Shown here: piece after piece, positions 18,117 through 27,505 of the stretch | How the letters are laid out: the number at the start of each line of letters is the position of its first letter | How positions within the stretch are numbered: the first letter of the stretch is position 1 | Assembly: GCA_041399155.1 (NCBI GenBank) | Contig: JAWKTI010000001.1 | Span: forward strand, 186,001-250,000 | DNA length: 64,000 bases | Direction of reading: 5' to 3' | From: Zavarzinella sp. | GTDB taxonomy: Bacteria > Planctomycetota > Planctomycetia > Gemmatales > Gemmataceae | Notes under the pieces: model-generated | What the model was told of the DNA's origin: nothing | The model's input: only the letters and a program-made list of their open reading frames with translations | Databases searched by the model: none | Made by a program: the position numbers and the translations under genes

Positions 18117-18650
18117 CTACGACCTGGTACCATATTTTGTCAAGTATTTCATCACTTTCGGTGCGACGACCGCCTGACAGTACGGCTGTTCTGAATTGTT
18201 GCGAAAATAGCTCTGGTGGTAATTTTCTGCGGGATAAAAAATCTCTGCGGCGGCTACTTCTGTCACAATTGGCTTCGCAAATTGGTTGGAAGCAATCATC
18301 CGATCCATGTATGCCCGCACCTGTGTGTGCTGCTCTTCATCGTGGTAGAAAATCACTGATCGGTACTGGGTTCCGACGTCGTAGCCCTGCTGATTGAGCG
18401 TGGTGGGGTCGTGAATCAGAAAAAAGACATCCAGAATATCCTCCAATGTGGACAATTCTGGTCGGAAAGTCAGTTGCACCACTTCCGCATGGCCTGTGGA
18501 GCCAGTGCAGACTTCCCGATAGCTGGGATTCCGGAGAGAACCACCCATGTAGCCGGAAACTACCTGGTCAACGCCTGGCATCAATTCGAACACAGCTTCG
18601 ATGCACCAAAAGCATCCCCCACCCAGGGTGATTGTTTTCTGCCCACTCAT
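18117..18650 (-). CDS. msrA: Peptide methionine-S-sulfoxide reductase A
   Basis: About 177 residues. The catalytic motif GGGCFWCIEAVFELMPGV lies near the amino terminus. GYMGGSLRNPSYREVCTGSTGH is the family substrate-binding region, and NYHQSYFRNN is the C-terminal family segment. It repairs methionine-S-oxide in proteins. The ATG at 18650 is preferred because a Shine-Dalgarno-like AGGAAG lies 9 nt upstream; a TTG at 18677 would add nine residues. Confidence 0.93.
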   Translation of the reverse strand: MSGQKTITLGGGCFWCIEAVFELMPGVDQVVSGYMGGSLRNPSYREVCTGSTGHAEVVQLTFRPELSTLEDILDVFFLIHDPTTLNQQGYDVGTQYRSVIFYHDEEQHTQVRAYMDRMIASNQFAKPIVTEVAAAEIFYPAENYHQSYFRNNSEQPYCQAVVAPKVMKYLTKYGTRS

Positions 18651-18964
18651 GGTCTGTACTTCCTGTTGCGACTGCAAATTACATTGTAATTCTTTCTGTG
18701 GTGCACAAAACAGGTGTTGCGGTATTTTCCTGTTTCTCCACAGATTTCACTTAACTTTCAACCAAGCCAGTGCTTACGAAGAACAATGAAAGAATTATCA
18801 TAGAAAAGATGGCAAATTTCTCACGTCCATCAACTGATTGTCTCGAAGTTAGCAGTAATTATCGCCAATAAAATGAGTCGATTCTCATAAATTTAAGCCC
18901 CACGCGCACTACTGCAACATGCTTTCTATGATAATTTTAACGTTGTTTGAGGGTTTTACCGTCT
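18651..18964. other. Intergenic region between divergent msrA and kinase genes
   Basis: About 310 nt that must hold both promoters. No hairpin, riboswitch or clear operator was seen. Confidence 0.4.
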
Positions 18965-21955
18965 ATGAAGGAACATGCTGACTTTCACCAATTGGCTCTG
19001 ATCGATCAGGTTTGTGATGAGTTCGAGGAAATCTGGGATCAGCAGAATCAACCGGTAATTGAAGATTATCTTCAGCGAGTATCCTTTGAGAGTCAGGCGG
19101 CCCTTCTTTCTCATCTGTTACAGATTGAATTAGAATATCTGCAGCGGCATCGCGTTGAAGTTCAATTGACTGACTACCAAAGGCGATTTCCTGATCATCC
19201 TGAAATCATTACCAGGGTCTGGCAGCGGGTAAATTGCGAATCTGATGCAGAAAAGTTACAACTTTCAACAAATAACGCTCAACCAGATGTTCTTCCCGAA
19301 GTGGCGGGTTATGACTTACTGGAATTAATCGGCAAAGGTGGGATGGGTATTGTCTATCGCGCGCGGCATTTGGAATTGAATCGGATTGTTGCCTTGAAAA
19401 TGCTACAGGGCCATAGTGCTGCAGATTCTGAGGAAATAATCCGATTTCTGAGCGAAGGTGAGGCTGTTGCAGCTTTGCATCATCCGAATATTGTGCAGAT
19501 TTTCGACATTGGGAGAGTGGGGCAGCGGCCTTATCTTGCTTTTGAGTTGATACGTGGTGGTACGCTTTCCAAGAAAATTTCAGGAGTTCCATTACCACCA
19601 CATGAAGCAGCGACGCTGGCACTGCAGTTGGCAAATGCAGTTGCATTTGCACATCAGGCGGGTATTATCCACCGGGATCTCAAGCCTGCCAACGTACTTC
19701 TGACCGATGATCAAACTCCAAAAATTGCAGACTTTGGACTTGCAAAACGATTATCCTTTGACAGTGCACTCACCCAGACGGGTGCGATTATTGGAACGCC
19801 ATCCTATATGTCCCCGGAACAGGCACGTGGGGATTCCAAATCAACTGGCAAAAGTGTTGATGTGTACGCACTGGGTGCCATCCTGTACGAATGCCTGACA
19901 GGTCGTCCGCCATTTCGAGCGGCATCTCAATACGAAACGATCAAACAGGTATTGGAGCAAGATCCTGTTTTACCCACGCACTTACAACCAAATTTACCGC
20001 GCGACCTTGAAACAATAGCGATGAAATGCCTGGCAAAAGAACCGGTGAGACGTTACGCTAGTGCAAGTGATCTGGCAGAGGATCTGCTCCGCTATTTGAA
20101 CCATAAGCCAATTTCTGCCCGCCCGGTTAGCAGTATTGAACGGGTCTTTAAGCTGGTGAAAAGGAATCCGGTAGTTTCCTTTTTGATCATCATCGTCCTG
20201 TTTGTGGCAATGATTGGCTTTGGCGCAACTCTGTGGCAATGGAGAATTGCCGTGGCACGGGCGAAAGAAGCTCAATTCAACGCCAACCAAGCAACATTGA
20301 ACGCAGCAGAAGTTGATCGAAAGTCGAAAGAAGCAAGCATCAAAGCCGATGAAGCGAAAAAGGCTCAGGAAAAAGCAGAAGAAGCAAATCGAGCCGCACA
20401 GGCCAATGCTGCACGTGCCGATCAGATTTCCAAGTTCTTGCTCGGTCTGTTCAAGGATACCGACCCAATCGCGCTGGCGGGGCGATCATTCGGTCAGTTA
20501 TCGATTTCAAATCCCACAGCACTAGAAATCCTTGATCGAGGTGTCAACACATTAAACTCTGACCAGAAAGTCTTACAAGATCCTCTCATCAGAACCGAAC
20601 TTTTCGATGTCATTGGAAATACCTATCTGAGTCTTGGACAAATCAAGAAAAGCAAATTATTGTTTCAACAAGCTGCTGATTTAAGGCAACAGCAGCCGTT
20701 TCCGGATCCGATCGAGCTTGCAGCCAGCAACCATAATTTCGGTTTGGTGTCGCTGTACAGCGGAGATATGCTCACTGCTCGTGATCTCCTGCAAAAAGCT
20801 TTAAATACCCGTCAGAATTTATTAAAGCCTGACGATGCTCGCATTGCACAGACACAGATCTTCCTGGGGATTGCCTGTTTCTATACAGGCAATCCAACTG
20901 ATGGTCTGGAATTGGTTAAATCTGCTCTGAAAAGTTGCAGGAACAATTTTGGTCAAAGCAGCTACGAAGTCACCATCTGTTTATTTATCTTGTCGCAGTA
21001 TTACCTCACTAAAGAGCAGTTGCTTTTCGCATTACCATACTATAACGAACTGACAACAATCGCATCGAACAATAAACAAAACAATGCTGCTTTGTCAGTT
21101 TTTAATTTGTTTTTACAGGCGCAAATTGCAAAGGATCCCAAACTGGCTGATGAAAAATTTCAACAGTGCATCACCATGTTTGAAGAAGTCATTGGCAAGG
21201 ATAATGTTATTTATGGGTTTGTGAATTACTACTATGCGGAATTTCTCCGTTCTCAGAAACGATTTACTCAGGCGGAAACGAGATTATCGATTGCAATGGA
21301 TAATTATCGGAAGAGTTTTGGAACGACGAACATGCTTGAGAAAGATTTGCTCAATTTGCTTTCCATTTGTCAACAGGAACATGCAAGCATGCTGAACAAG
21401 GCTGAAATGCCTGGAGAAATAAAGCGGTTGCAGGAAGACGCTTTACAGAATATGATCCGTGCACTCGATTTGGCGAGAGCCAATCCCAGGATGTACTCTG
21501 ATGGATCTGATCAGCATCTATACCGAGCCGTGAGATTATTGCTTGCAGAACAGCCACCTCAGTTTGAACAAGCAGAAACACAGGCAAATCTTCTTCTGCA
21601 GTCTCGAATCAAAAACTTTGGCCCTGACCATCCGAGCACATCAATGCCAGCGTTTCTGCTGATCGCACTCTGGCTGGATCAGAAAAAGTATGATGCAGCA
21701 TGTGATCTGTACAAGCAGAGAGTTCGTCAAGCTCCAAATCTCAAATGGGTACCACGTTCAAAAACTGCACTTTTTCAGTTAAGTAAAGAGTTTGCCAGGC
21801 GAAAGGATTCTGATCATGCCCTGAGTGCGTTAAAAAATGCGATTGAACTTGGGTATCGAGCCGTGGAAAGTGAATTAAACGATTCCGTTTTTGATCTGCT
21901 GAGGCAGCATCCAGATTTTCAAGCTATTTTACGGGCAAATGAAATAAAGAAGTAA
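18965..21955 (+). CDS. Eukaryotic-like Ser/Thr protein kinase with membrane segment and TPR region
   Basis: About 996 residues. A roughly 110-residue N-terminal region resembles planctomycete kinase prefaces. The kinase domain follows (about 115-375): LIGKGGMGIVYRA glycine loop, VALKML lysine, HRDLKPANVLL catalytic loop, DFGLAKRL, and GTPSYMSPEQARG activation segment. A transmembrane helix comes next (VVSFLIIIVLFVAMIGFGA). An Ala/Lys/Glu coiled coil (about 435-480) leads into a long helical TPR-like half. All catalytic residues are present. The start is the ATG at 18965; a TTG at 18947 is possible. The TPR half is probably extracytoplasmic and sensory. It is followed by a CBS-SpoIIE phosphatase on the same strand. 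Confidence 0.9.
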   Translation: MKEHADFHQLALIDQVCDEFEEIWDQQNQPVIEDYLQRVSFESQAALLSHLLQIELEYLQRHRVEVQLTDYQRRFPDHPEIITRVWQRVNCESDAEKLQLSTNNAQPDVLPEVAGYDLLELIGKGGMGIVYRARHLELNRIVALKMLQGHSAADSEEIIRFLSEGEAVAALHHPNIVQIFDIGRVGQRPYLAFELIRGGTLSKKISGVPLPPHEAATLALQLANAVAFAHQAGIIHRDLKPANVLLTDDQTPKIADFGLAKRLSFDSALTQTGAIIGTPSYMSPEQARGDSKSTGKSVDVYALGAILYECLTGRPPFRAASQYETIKQVLEQDPVLPTHLQPNLPRDLETIAMKCLAKEPVRRYASASDLAEDLLRYLNHKPISARPVSSIERVFKLVKRNPVVSFLIIIVLFVAMIGFGATLWQWRIAVARAKEAQFNANQATLNAAEVDRKSKEASIKADEAKKAQEKAEEANRAAQANAARADQISKFLLGLFKDTDPIALAGRSFGQLSISNPTALEILDRGVNTLNSDQKVLQDPLIRTELFDVIGNTYLSLGQIKKSKLLFQQAADLRQQQPFPDPIELAASNHNFGLVSLYSGDMLTARDLLQKALNTRQNLLKPDDARIAQTQIFLGIACFYTGNPTDGLELVKSALKSCRNNFGQSSYEVTICLFILSQYYLTKEQLLFALPYYNELTTIASNNKQNNAALSVFNLFLQAQIAKDPKLADEKFQQCITMFEEVIGKDNVIYGFVNYYYAEFLRSQKRFTQAETRLSIAMDNYRKSFGTTNMLEKDLLNLLSICQQEHASMLNKAEMPGEIKRLQEDALQNMIRALDLARANPRMYSDGSDQHLYRAVRLLLAEQPPQFEQAETQANLLLQSRIKNFGPDHPSTSMPAFLLIALWLDQKKYDAACDLYKQRVRQAPNLKWVPRSKTALFQLSKEFARRKDSDHALSALKNAIELGYRAVESELNDSVFDLLRQHPDFQAILRANEIKK

Positions 21956-22065
21956 CCCATCTACATCCGAAAAGGTGGAACAAATCCTTGAATAGATGAG
22001 TGATTTCTCATTTTTCTCCCGTTAGTTCACACCCAACCGCATCCCCTGTTCCATATCATGAATAC

Positions 22066-23265
22066 ATGGGTAAAGTATCGCCATTACTGACTGTCCGCGA
22101 CATGATGGTCGCTAATCCCAGGTGGCTGGCACCCGAAACACCAGTCGCCGAAGCTCTTCATGTTCTGCTGGAGGGCCATATCGGCACCGTTCTGGTGGTA
22201 CAGGATGGCAAATTGATTGGCCTGTGTACCAAGAGCGATTTTCTGCGAAAAATGAAGCAACTCCCTTCAGGATGGGAAGTTACGCCGATTCGTGATTGGA
22301 TGTCTCCTTACCCTTACACAAGTTCACCTCAGGCCAGTTGGGAAGAAGCAGTACACAGCCTGGAACGCCTCAATGTAGAACATCTGCCGGTGGTGGAAAA
22401 TGGTCAATTGATCGGACTGGTCACCACCAGGACCATTATTGAAAAACGTACCCAACACCTGAACCAGCAGATTCAGGCCCGCACCCGTGAAGTGCGGCAG
22501 GCTAATGATGCCCTTATTTCGCGAGATGCGGAATTGAACCATTACATGCAGGCTGCTGCCCGCCTGCAGCACCGACTGGTGCTGCCCAGCGAATCTATCC
22601 CACCCAATCAGCTTCCCAGTGCCGTGCGTTATATTCCGTTAGACCCACTGGGGGGAGATTATTACGACTACTGCCTCGACCACCCCAACTACGTGGGAGT
22701 GCTTATTGCCGACGCCAGTGGGCACAGTATTCCGGCAGCAATGGTGGCGATTTTGACCCACTGGGCTTTTGAAAAGTACGCACGGACTTCGATTGTGCCT
22801 GGTGAAGTGCTGGCAACCATGAATCGACAGTTGCTCAACCTGAGCGATGACCGCTTTGTGACAGCGTTTTACGGGATTTTTCACCTACCCAGCCGCACGT
22901 TACACTACGCAAATGCGGGCCATCCGTTCCCGCTGGTATTGAAACGTGGCAATAAAGAGGTGCAGCACCTCTCCGCTCGGGGCTTTATGCTGGGCATTCT
23001 TCCGGACGAAGTTTACACGGGCCATGAAACCCAGTTAGAGCCGTTGGATCGCGTGTTGTTCTTTACGGATGGTGCTCCGGATGCCCGCGATGAACGTGGA
23101 GAAACCCTGGGGATGGATAGGCTCTCCGAATTTTTCGCCAGCACCGCCCACCTGAATGTGAATGATGCGATGACAGCAATTCATGAAAAAATTGACCAGT
23201 TCCGTGGCACCACCGCCTATACAGACGATGTGACCCTGGTCTTGGTGGAACTCCCACAGGCGTAA
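22066..23265 (+). CDS. CBS-pair / SpoIIE-type PP2C phosphatase
   Basis: About 399 residues from the ATG at 22066; a GTG at 22000 in the same frame is an alternative. Two CBS motifs lie at about 10-125 (TVRDMMVANPRWLAPETPVA; WMSPYPYTSSP; VEHLPVVENGQLIGLVTT). A short coiled coil follows, then an RsbU/SpoIIE phosphatase (YIPLDPLGGDYYDY metal motif, GVLIADASGHSIPAAMV, FTDGAPDARDERGE, YTDDVTLVLVEL). Such enzymes dephosphorylate anti-sigma-factor antagonists in partner switching; CBS pairs usually sense adenine nucleotides. No anti-sigma factor is adjacent. Confidence 0.9.
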   Translation: MGKVSPLLTVRDMMVANPRWLAPETPVAEALHVLLEGHIGTVLVVQDGKLIGLCTKSDFLRKMKQLPSGWEVTPIRDWMSPYPYTSSPQASWEEAVHSLERLNVEHLPVVENGQLIGLVTTRTIIEKRTQHLNQQIQARTREVRQANDALISRDAELNHYMQAAARLQHRLVLPSESIPPNQLPSAVRYIPLDPLGGDYYDYCLDHPNYVGVLIADASGHSIPAAMVAILTHWAFEKYARTSIVPGEVLATMNRQLLNLSDDRFVTAFYGIFHLPSRTLHYANAGHPFPLVLKRGNKEVQHLSARGFMLGILPDEVYTGHETQLEPLDRVLFFTDGAPDARDERGETLGMDRLSEFFASTAHLNVNDAMTAIHEKIDQFRGTTAYTDDVTLVLVELPQA

Positions 23266-23348
23266 TGGCTGAATTTTGGTCGTGAACTATCTTTAAGTTC
23301 AGTTGTGGTGAACCAATCAGTTCAAACCAGTTGATCCGACCGTGATTA

Positions 23349-24764
23349 CTACGGTTTGCTCATGCCAACAAAGCTGCCGTTGTTTTCGCGGGCGAGTGCC
23401 CACAGGAAAGCCCCCACGTCGGGTGATTCGTAGAAGAAGCCAATTGTGTTGATTCGCACCTTTTCTTTGCCCGGCGCGGCAGCATTCCAGGTGGATTGCA
23501 GGGTCTGCCTCGCGTGGCGGGAAAGCAGATCAGAACGCTGCACTTCGTTCAATGTTTGCATCTGTTCAGGAGTCAGCCCCGCTCCGGAAGTGGGCAAGCC
23601 ATCGGAAAACAGGTAGATGGTATCCATCCCTGCTTCCCGAAACCGGAAGACATCTTCCATCGCCTTGTAAATGTTGGTGTCTCCCATCGGGCGAATCTGC
23701 ACCATAGCCTGACGAACGGCCTCAGGGCTTTTTTCGCGGTCAAAGTCGATCCAGCCTGTCCCACCCAATGGATAGCGGGTGGCACTGGAAAACAGTACCA
23801 ACTGGAACTTTTCCAGATCGGGCAGCGACCGCATCACTTTTTTCACGGTTTCTGCCACTAACGGCCATTTGGCTGGGTCGAGGGTGTTTTCCTGCACCCG
23901 GTCCATACTGCCAGACATATCGACCATAAATACTACGCGCTTGCCGGTCATGGCAATCCCTGCAAAGCGGGCGTCCTGATCAATCTGTAGTTGATTTACT
24001 TTGTCTGCCAGTTTGGCCTTCTGGCCTTGCAGATCGATGATGGTTAAGCTGGCCTGTTCGTTCTTTTTCTGCTGGTCGCCCATCAATTGCTGCAGGTCTT
24101 TCAACTGTTTTGTGAGTGCATCCACATTGGGCATGCTCTTCGCCATCGCATCCAGTTCCGCCTGACTGGTCTGGGCTTTCCGTTCTGCATCGGTTCGCAT
24201 TTTTTCTTTGGTGCGAACCAGTTCATCCAGTTCCAGTTTCTCTTTACGGGTCATAGCAAGATCCCGATTCAACTTGCTTAGTTCATCCTGCTTCTTCTGC
24301 AATTCTGCCATGGTAGAACTGGATTGCACCTGCATGGTGGAAATATTCTTTTCCAGGTCGCGGGTGGTATTATTGGCCCGCACCAATGCGTTTTTGGTTT
24401 CCTGCAGCTCCTTCTCCACCAGCGCCAAGTGCTTTGCATCCGCTTCCCGCTGTTGCTTCATCAGTGCCAGTTGCTGGTTCAATTTGTCCAGTTCTGCTGC
24501 CAGGCGTGTGGCATCGGCGAGACGCAGGGCAGAACGCTCTTCAGAATCCTTCAGCGTCTTCTCCACGTTTACCAGAGTATTCCGCGTGGAAGTTAAATCA
24601 CCACGGGTTTCATTCAGCAGTGCGGTTACCTGGCTTGCTTCATTAGAAATCTGCCCCGCTTCTCTGGTTTTCAACAGCCAGAGCAGGGTCACGCAACCCA
24701 GTGCACAGCAGAAGACATCGAGCATCCACATGCTGACAAGGGTGGGTGGTTTATGTCGTCGCAT
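23349..24764 (-). CDS. VWA-domain protein with TolR/ExbD-like membrane anchor and coiled coil
   Basis: A 471-residue protein. A single N-terminal membrane helix (MWMLDVFCCALGCVTLLWLL, about 12-31) carries an Asp at the position where TolR, ExbD and MotB have their proton-binding Asp. A long coiled coil runs to about 255. A von Willebrand A domain follows (about 270-470) with MIDAS motif DMSGSMD, the GDTNIYKAMEDV threonine segment and LFSDGLPTSG. It is the last gene of an operon with the TolQ/ExbB-like and Hsp70-fold genes (11 nt gap). VWA domains bind ligands through metal; the partner is unknown. Confidence 0.82.
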   Translation of the reverse strand: MRRHKPPTLVSMWMLDVFCCALGCVTLLWLLKTREAGQISNEASQVTALLNETRGDLTSTRNTLVNVEKTLKDSEERSALRLADATRLAAELDKLNQQLALMKQQREADAKHLALVEKELQETKNALVRANNTTRDLEKNISTMQVQSSSTMAELQKKQDELSKLNRDLAMTRKEKLELDELVRTKEKMRTDAERKAQTSQAELDAMAKSMPNVDALTKQLKDLQQLMGDQQKKNEQASLTIIDLQGQKAKLADKVNQLQIDQDARFAGIAMTGKRVVFMVDMSGSMDRVQENTLDPAKWPLVAETVKKVMRSLPDLEKFQLVLFSSATRYPLGGTGWIDFDREKSPEAVRQAMVQIRPMGDTNIYKAMEDVFRFREAGMDTIYLFSDGLPTSGAGLTPEQMQTLNEVQRSDLLSRHARQTLQSTWNAAAPGKEKVRINTIGFFYESPDVGAFLWALARENNGSFVGMSKP

Positions 24765-24775
24765 TCCGTTGGTCC

Positions 24776-26017
24776 TCAGGAGTTGCTGGTTTGTGGGTTG
24801 GTGCTCGGTGAACTGTTCTTATTTGATGGTGGTGCCGCACTACCTTCCGTCGTACGTTTCGGCAGAGGAATCACCTGATTCAGATGGTTCCGAGACAGTT
24901 CCCCTTTGTCCCATCGTAAGGTAAGGTTCAGCACTGCTGCTGCGGTGGCTTCCGAATGCAGAATCCGCACGCTGGTGCGTTCGCTCATGTGCTGATGCAA
25001 TGCAGGTGCCAGACCTGGCAGACGACCTGCATCGTGGGTCAACCACACCGCACGTGGGGGCTCTTCTTCCTGTAACGGTGAAAGAAAATGTCGGATTTCA
25101 TCAACAGCTACCTGCCATAACGAGCGGCAGAACTGATCGAGATCGTTCTGGCTGATAATCAAATCCTGATACCAGTGATCCCCACGGACAGCCAGCATCA
25201 ACTTGGGCTCCGTACGAATATGATCCAGCATCGGGTCAATCTGATCAAACAGTAATTGCTCTGCTGCTGCGGAATCACGCGGATCGCGTCGGCAGACACG
25301 CACGCACCGATCAGAAAGCGAATTGAGCAGTTTTTCACGCCAGAGTTTCACACCCAACTTGGGAAAATTCACTTCGTGCAGTTTTCGCACTTCTTCAGGG
25401 GTAATCCGCACCAGGGTGGCATTCAGTGCGTAGTCGTCTGCATCGATAATCAGCACACTGGTGCTTTGAAATGACCGTGGGGTGGTGCCACTGCGACTAT
25501 TACTGCCATGAATGAAGTGGGTTGCCCGTTCTGCAGCCAGTACCAGAGGCGTGCTGGCAGTGCCCACAATTTTGCAGCGTGCTTTCTCTGCGGTCTTTAA
25601 CATCATCAGCACCTGGGGCAGCGTCATCATTGCCGGGGTGGCAATCGCAAACGCTTCGTAGCCCACTGCGGCCTGTTGTAATTGCTCAAAGCCCAGCGTC
25701 ATCGCTGCTTCCGGCGTCAGGCGATGGCGACCATGCTTCCAGGTGCGTTGTTCGCCCAGTGCGGCAAGGTAATCGCTGCAGATCACGTGGGGCAATTCCC
25801 GACTGCACTGTATTGCTGCACGCCCCAGCCGAGGTTGCCTGCCATCCAGAGCGATCGTCAATGCAAGATCGGGGTGGGCAGCATCCAGCGGCAGCAATTT
25901 GGCATTATTGCCAGTGCCCTCGACAGCCCGCATCCGGGAATTGTTCAAATCAATTCCCAGGGTGCCTCGTCCCGCCTGATTGTTCGATTGCTTTTTTGGC
26001 CAATTGACCCATGCCAT
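24776..26017 (-). CDS. Actin/Hsp70-fold ATPase-like protein of unknown function
   Basis: About 413 residues from the ATG at 26017; upstream codons overlap the TolQ-like gene. The pattern fits an ASKHA (actin/Hsp70) nucleotide-binding fold. GTLGIDLNNSRMRAV is at the phosphate-1 position, then AFAIATPAMMTLPQ and AEKARCKIVGTASTPLVLAA. VLIIDADDYALNATLVRI is at the phosphate-2 position, and AVWLTHDAGRLPGLAPAL is at the adenosine position. Motifs are diverged from DnaK, which would fit a specialised or inactive ATPase. It sits 29 nt after the TolQ-like gene and 11 nt before the VWA gene, implying a joint function. Confidence 0.7.
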   Translation of the reverse strand: MAWVNWPKKQSNNQAGRGTLGIDLNNSRMRAVEGTGNNAKLLPLDAAHPDLALTIALDGRQPRLGRAAIQCSRELPHVICSDYLAALGEQRTWKHGRHRLTPEAAMTLGFEQLQQAAVGYEAFAIATPAMMTLPQVLMMLKTAEKARCKIVGTASTPLVLAAERATHFIHGSNSRSGTTPRSFQSTSVLIIDADDYALNATLVRITPEEVRKLHEVNFPKLGVKLWREKLLNSLSDRCVRVCRRDPRDSAAAEQLLFDQIDPMLDHIRTEPKLMLAVRGDHWYQDLIISQNDLDQFCRSLWQVAVDEIRHFLSPLQEEEPPRAVWLTHDAGRLPGLAPALHQHMSERTSVRILHSEATAAAVLNLTLRWDKGELSRNHLNQVIPLPKRTTEGSAAPPSNKNSSPSTNPQTSNS

Positions 26018-26046
26018 GGTGGTGCTCCAACAGATGTGCGGTCGGT

Positions 26047-26859
26047 TTAGTCCTGATGAACGGCAAACGCTGCTTCTGGTTCGGGATCGTACAAACGAAG
26101 TAACAGGTGTTCCTGACAATATTGTTGGGCATCAATAATCAGCAGTTCTTCTGCCTTTTGCACGATCTGCAACAAATACATCAGTACCACGCTCAATGAC
26201 AGGGCCACGAAGGTGCAGTCGAAGGCAATCCCAAGCTGATCGGTGACCTGCTTAATGAAATCGGCATCGCCCTGGTTGCCTGCTTTGCTCATGCCACCTG
26301 CCAGACCACGCACGGTGCCTAAGAAGCCCAGTGCAGGGATGGCCCACGTGAGGTAGCTGATGGTCGACATGCTGGTGACCATCCGATTCTGTTCCACATC
26401 CGCCTGAGTGCGGACGACTTCGCCCACATCCGGTGCTTTGCGGCTGATGGCAAACTTTGTGAGTGCCATTTCAACCAGTTTGGCCAGAATGTATGGTCGG
26501 CGTTCGACAATGGCCTGCACCCGGCGTGCCAGTGGGCGGGCATCTTCCGGTAAAATGCGCGAACCTTGATCTGTGGGCAACAGGTCCATCCGGAAAGCTT
26601 CGCGTTGGCGACGCACTTCGCGGAAACGGCTGAGAAGCATCAGCCCAGCCCAGACGAAGCAAAAATAACAGGCAATCTGCTCCGGCCCCAGGAGTAGTTT
26701 CGCAATCCGCTCTTTCGACCAGCGTGCCCAATACTCCGAACTGTTTTCTGCGGGTGCTGCAATCTGCCACAGTGGAATGGCAATGCCGCCCACAATAATC
26801 AGTGCCAGAATCAGCCAGAACCACTCGCGATTCGGCTTCTGAGAAGACGTCACAACCAT
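26047..26859 (-). CDS. MotA/TolQ/ExbB-type proton channel protein
   Basis: A 270-residue protein with about four membrane segments: WFWLILALIIVGGIAIPLW (about 10-29), IACYFCFVWAGLMLL (about 60), and two C-terminal helices. The family signature is clear: YLTWAIPALGFLGTVRGLAG followed by GIAFDCTFVALSLSVVLMYL, including the conserved Thr residues of TolQ/ExbB helices. Such proteins form an ion channel with a TolR/ExbD/MotB partner; the VWA protein two genes downstream offers the matching anchor. First gene of the operon, with GGAAG shortly upstream of ATG 26859. Confidence 0.87.
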   Translation of the reverse strand: MVVTSSQKPNREWFWLILALIIVGGIAIPLWQIAAPAENSSEYWARWSKERIAKLLLGPEQIACYFCFVWAGLMLLSRFREVRRQREAFRMDLLPTDQGSRILPEDARPLARRVQAIVERRPYILAKLVEMALTKFAISRKAPDVGEVVRTQADVEQNRMVTSMSTISYLTWAIPALGFLGTVRGLAGGMSKAGNQGDADFIKQVTDQLGIAFDCTFVALSLSVVLMYLLQIVQKAEELLIIDAQQYCQEHLLLRLYDPEPEAAFAVHQD

Positions 26860-27505
26860 CTTACTTCCCTGTTGCTCCGCAAAGAACTTTATGGTGGGGG
26901 AACTCTAATGCTGAAAATGCTCCAGCAGCCAGTGCCCTCATTGTTTCAGGTGGGTCAAGTCCTCACAAGTCCCTTTTCCCCACCTCAATGGCCCAGTCGA
27001 ACAATTAAATTCCTAAAAATGAGAACAACCGGTAGTAACTACCCCAATTGTTTTACTCTCAGTCTTAAAAATTCTTTCCCCACACCAAATATCCACTGTT
27101 GCTAGTTTACTTTCTAATTCGTGGAAATTGGAAAGAAATTAGGCATGTGGGCGAAAGTTTTTCGATTTTCCACAAATTTCATCAGCAGTGGGATGAGAAA
27201 AAGCTTCATTCTCGACCTTCTTTCCCACCGGTAAGGCCCTGGTTACCAAATCTATCCAGGCCAATACAAAGCATGAAATTATTTACACTCCATATTAATA
27301 TATCCACGACCCATCGGTTTTTTGCAATTTTGTTGCTGCCAGGCCGATTTTCAAAAACCAGTATCAGACGCAAGTGTTTATTTGGCAATATTTTGCGTCA
27401 GGTGAAACTTTTTTGTGAAATTTTGCCAAATTGATATCACCCCTAATTGGGAAGGGGTATTTGATAGTGTACAAAAGTTGAAAATGCGGCCAGAAGATCG
27501 CCCAA
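26860..27505. other. AT-rich intergenic region
   Basis: No gene is supported. It contains copy 2 of the dispersed element (27260-27480) and, near 26859, the promoter region of the TolQ-like operon. Confidence 0.5.
27260..27480 (-). repeat. Dispersed ~200-nt non-coding element, copy 2
   Basis: Read on the minus strand it starts GTACACTAT at 27472 and has a hairpin (ACCCCT/AGGGGT). TGATATCAATTT begins 33 nt after GTACAC exactly as in copy 1. CACAAAA-AGTTT follows, and it ends GGATATATTA and CATGCTTTG at 27275. Overall it aligns to copy 1 almost without gaps at roughly 55-65 percent identity by eye. It lies just downstream of the WD40/PPC gene in the same orientation. Confidence 0.85.
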
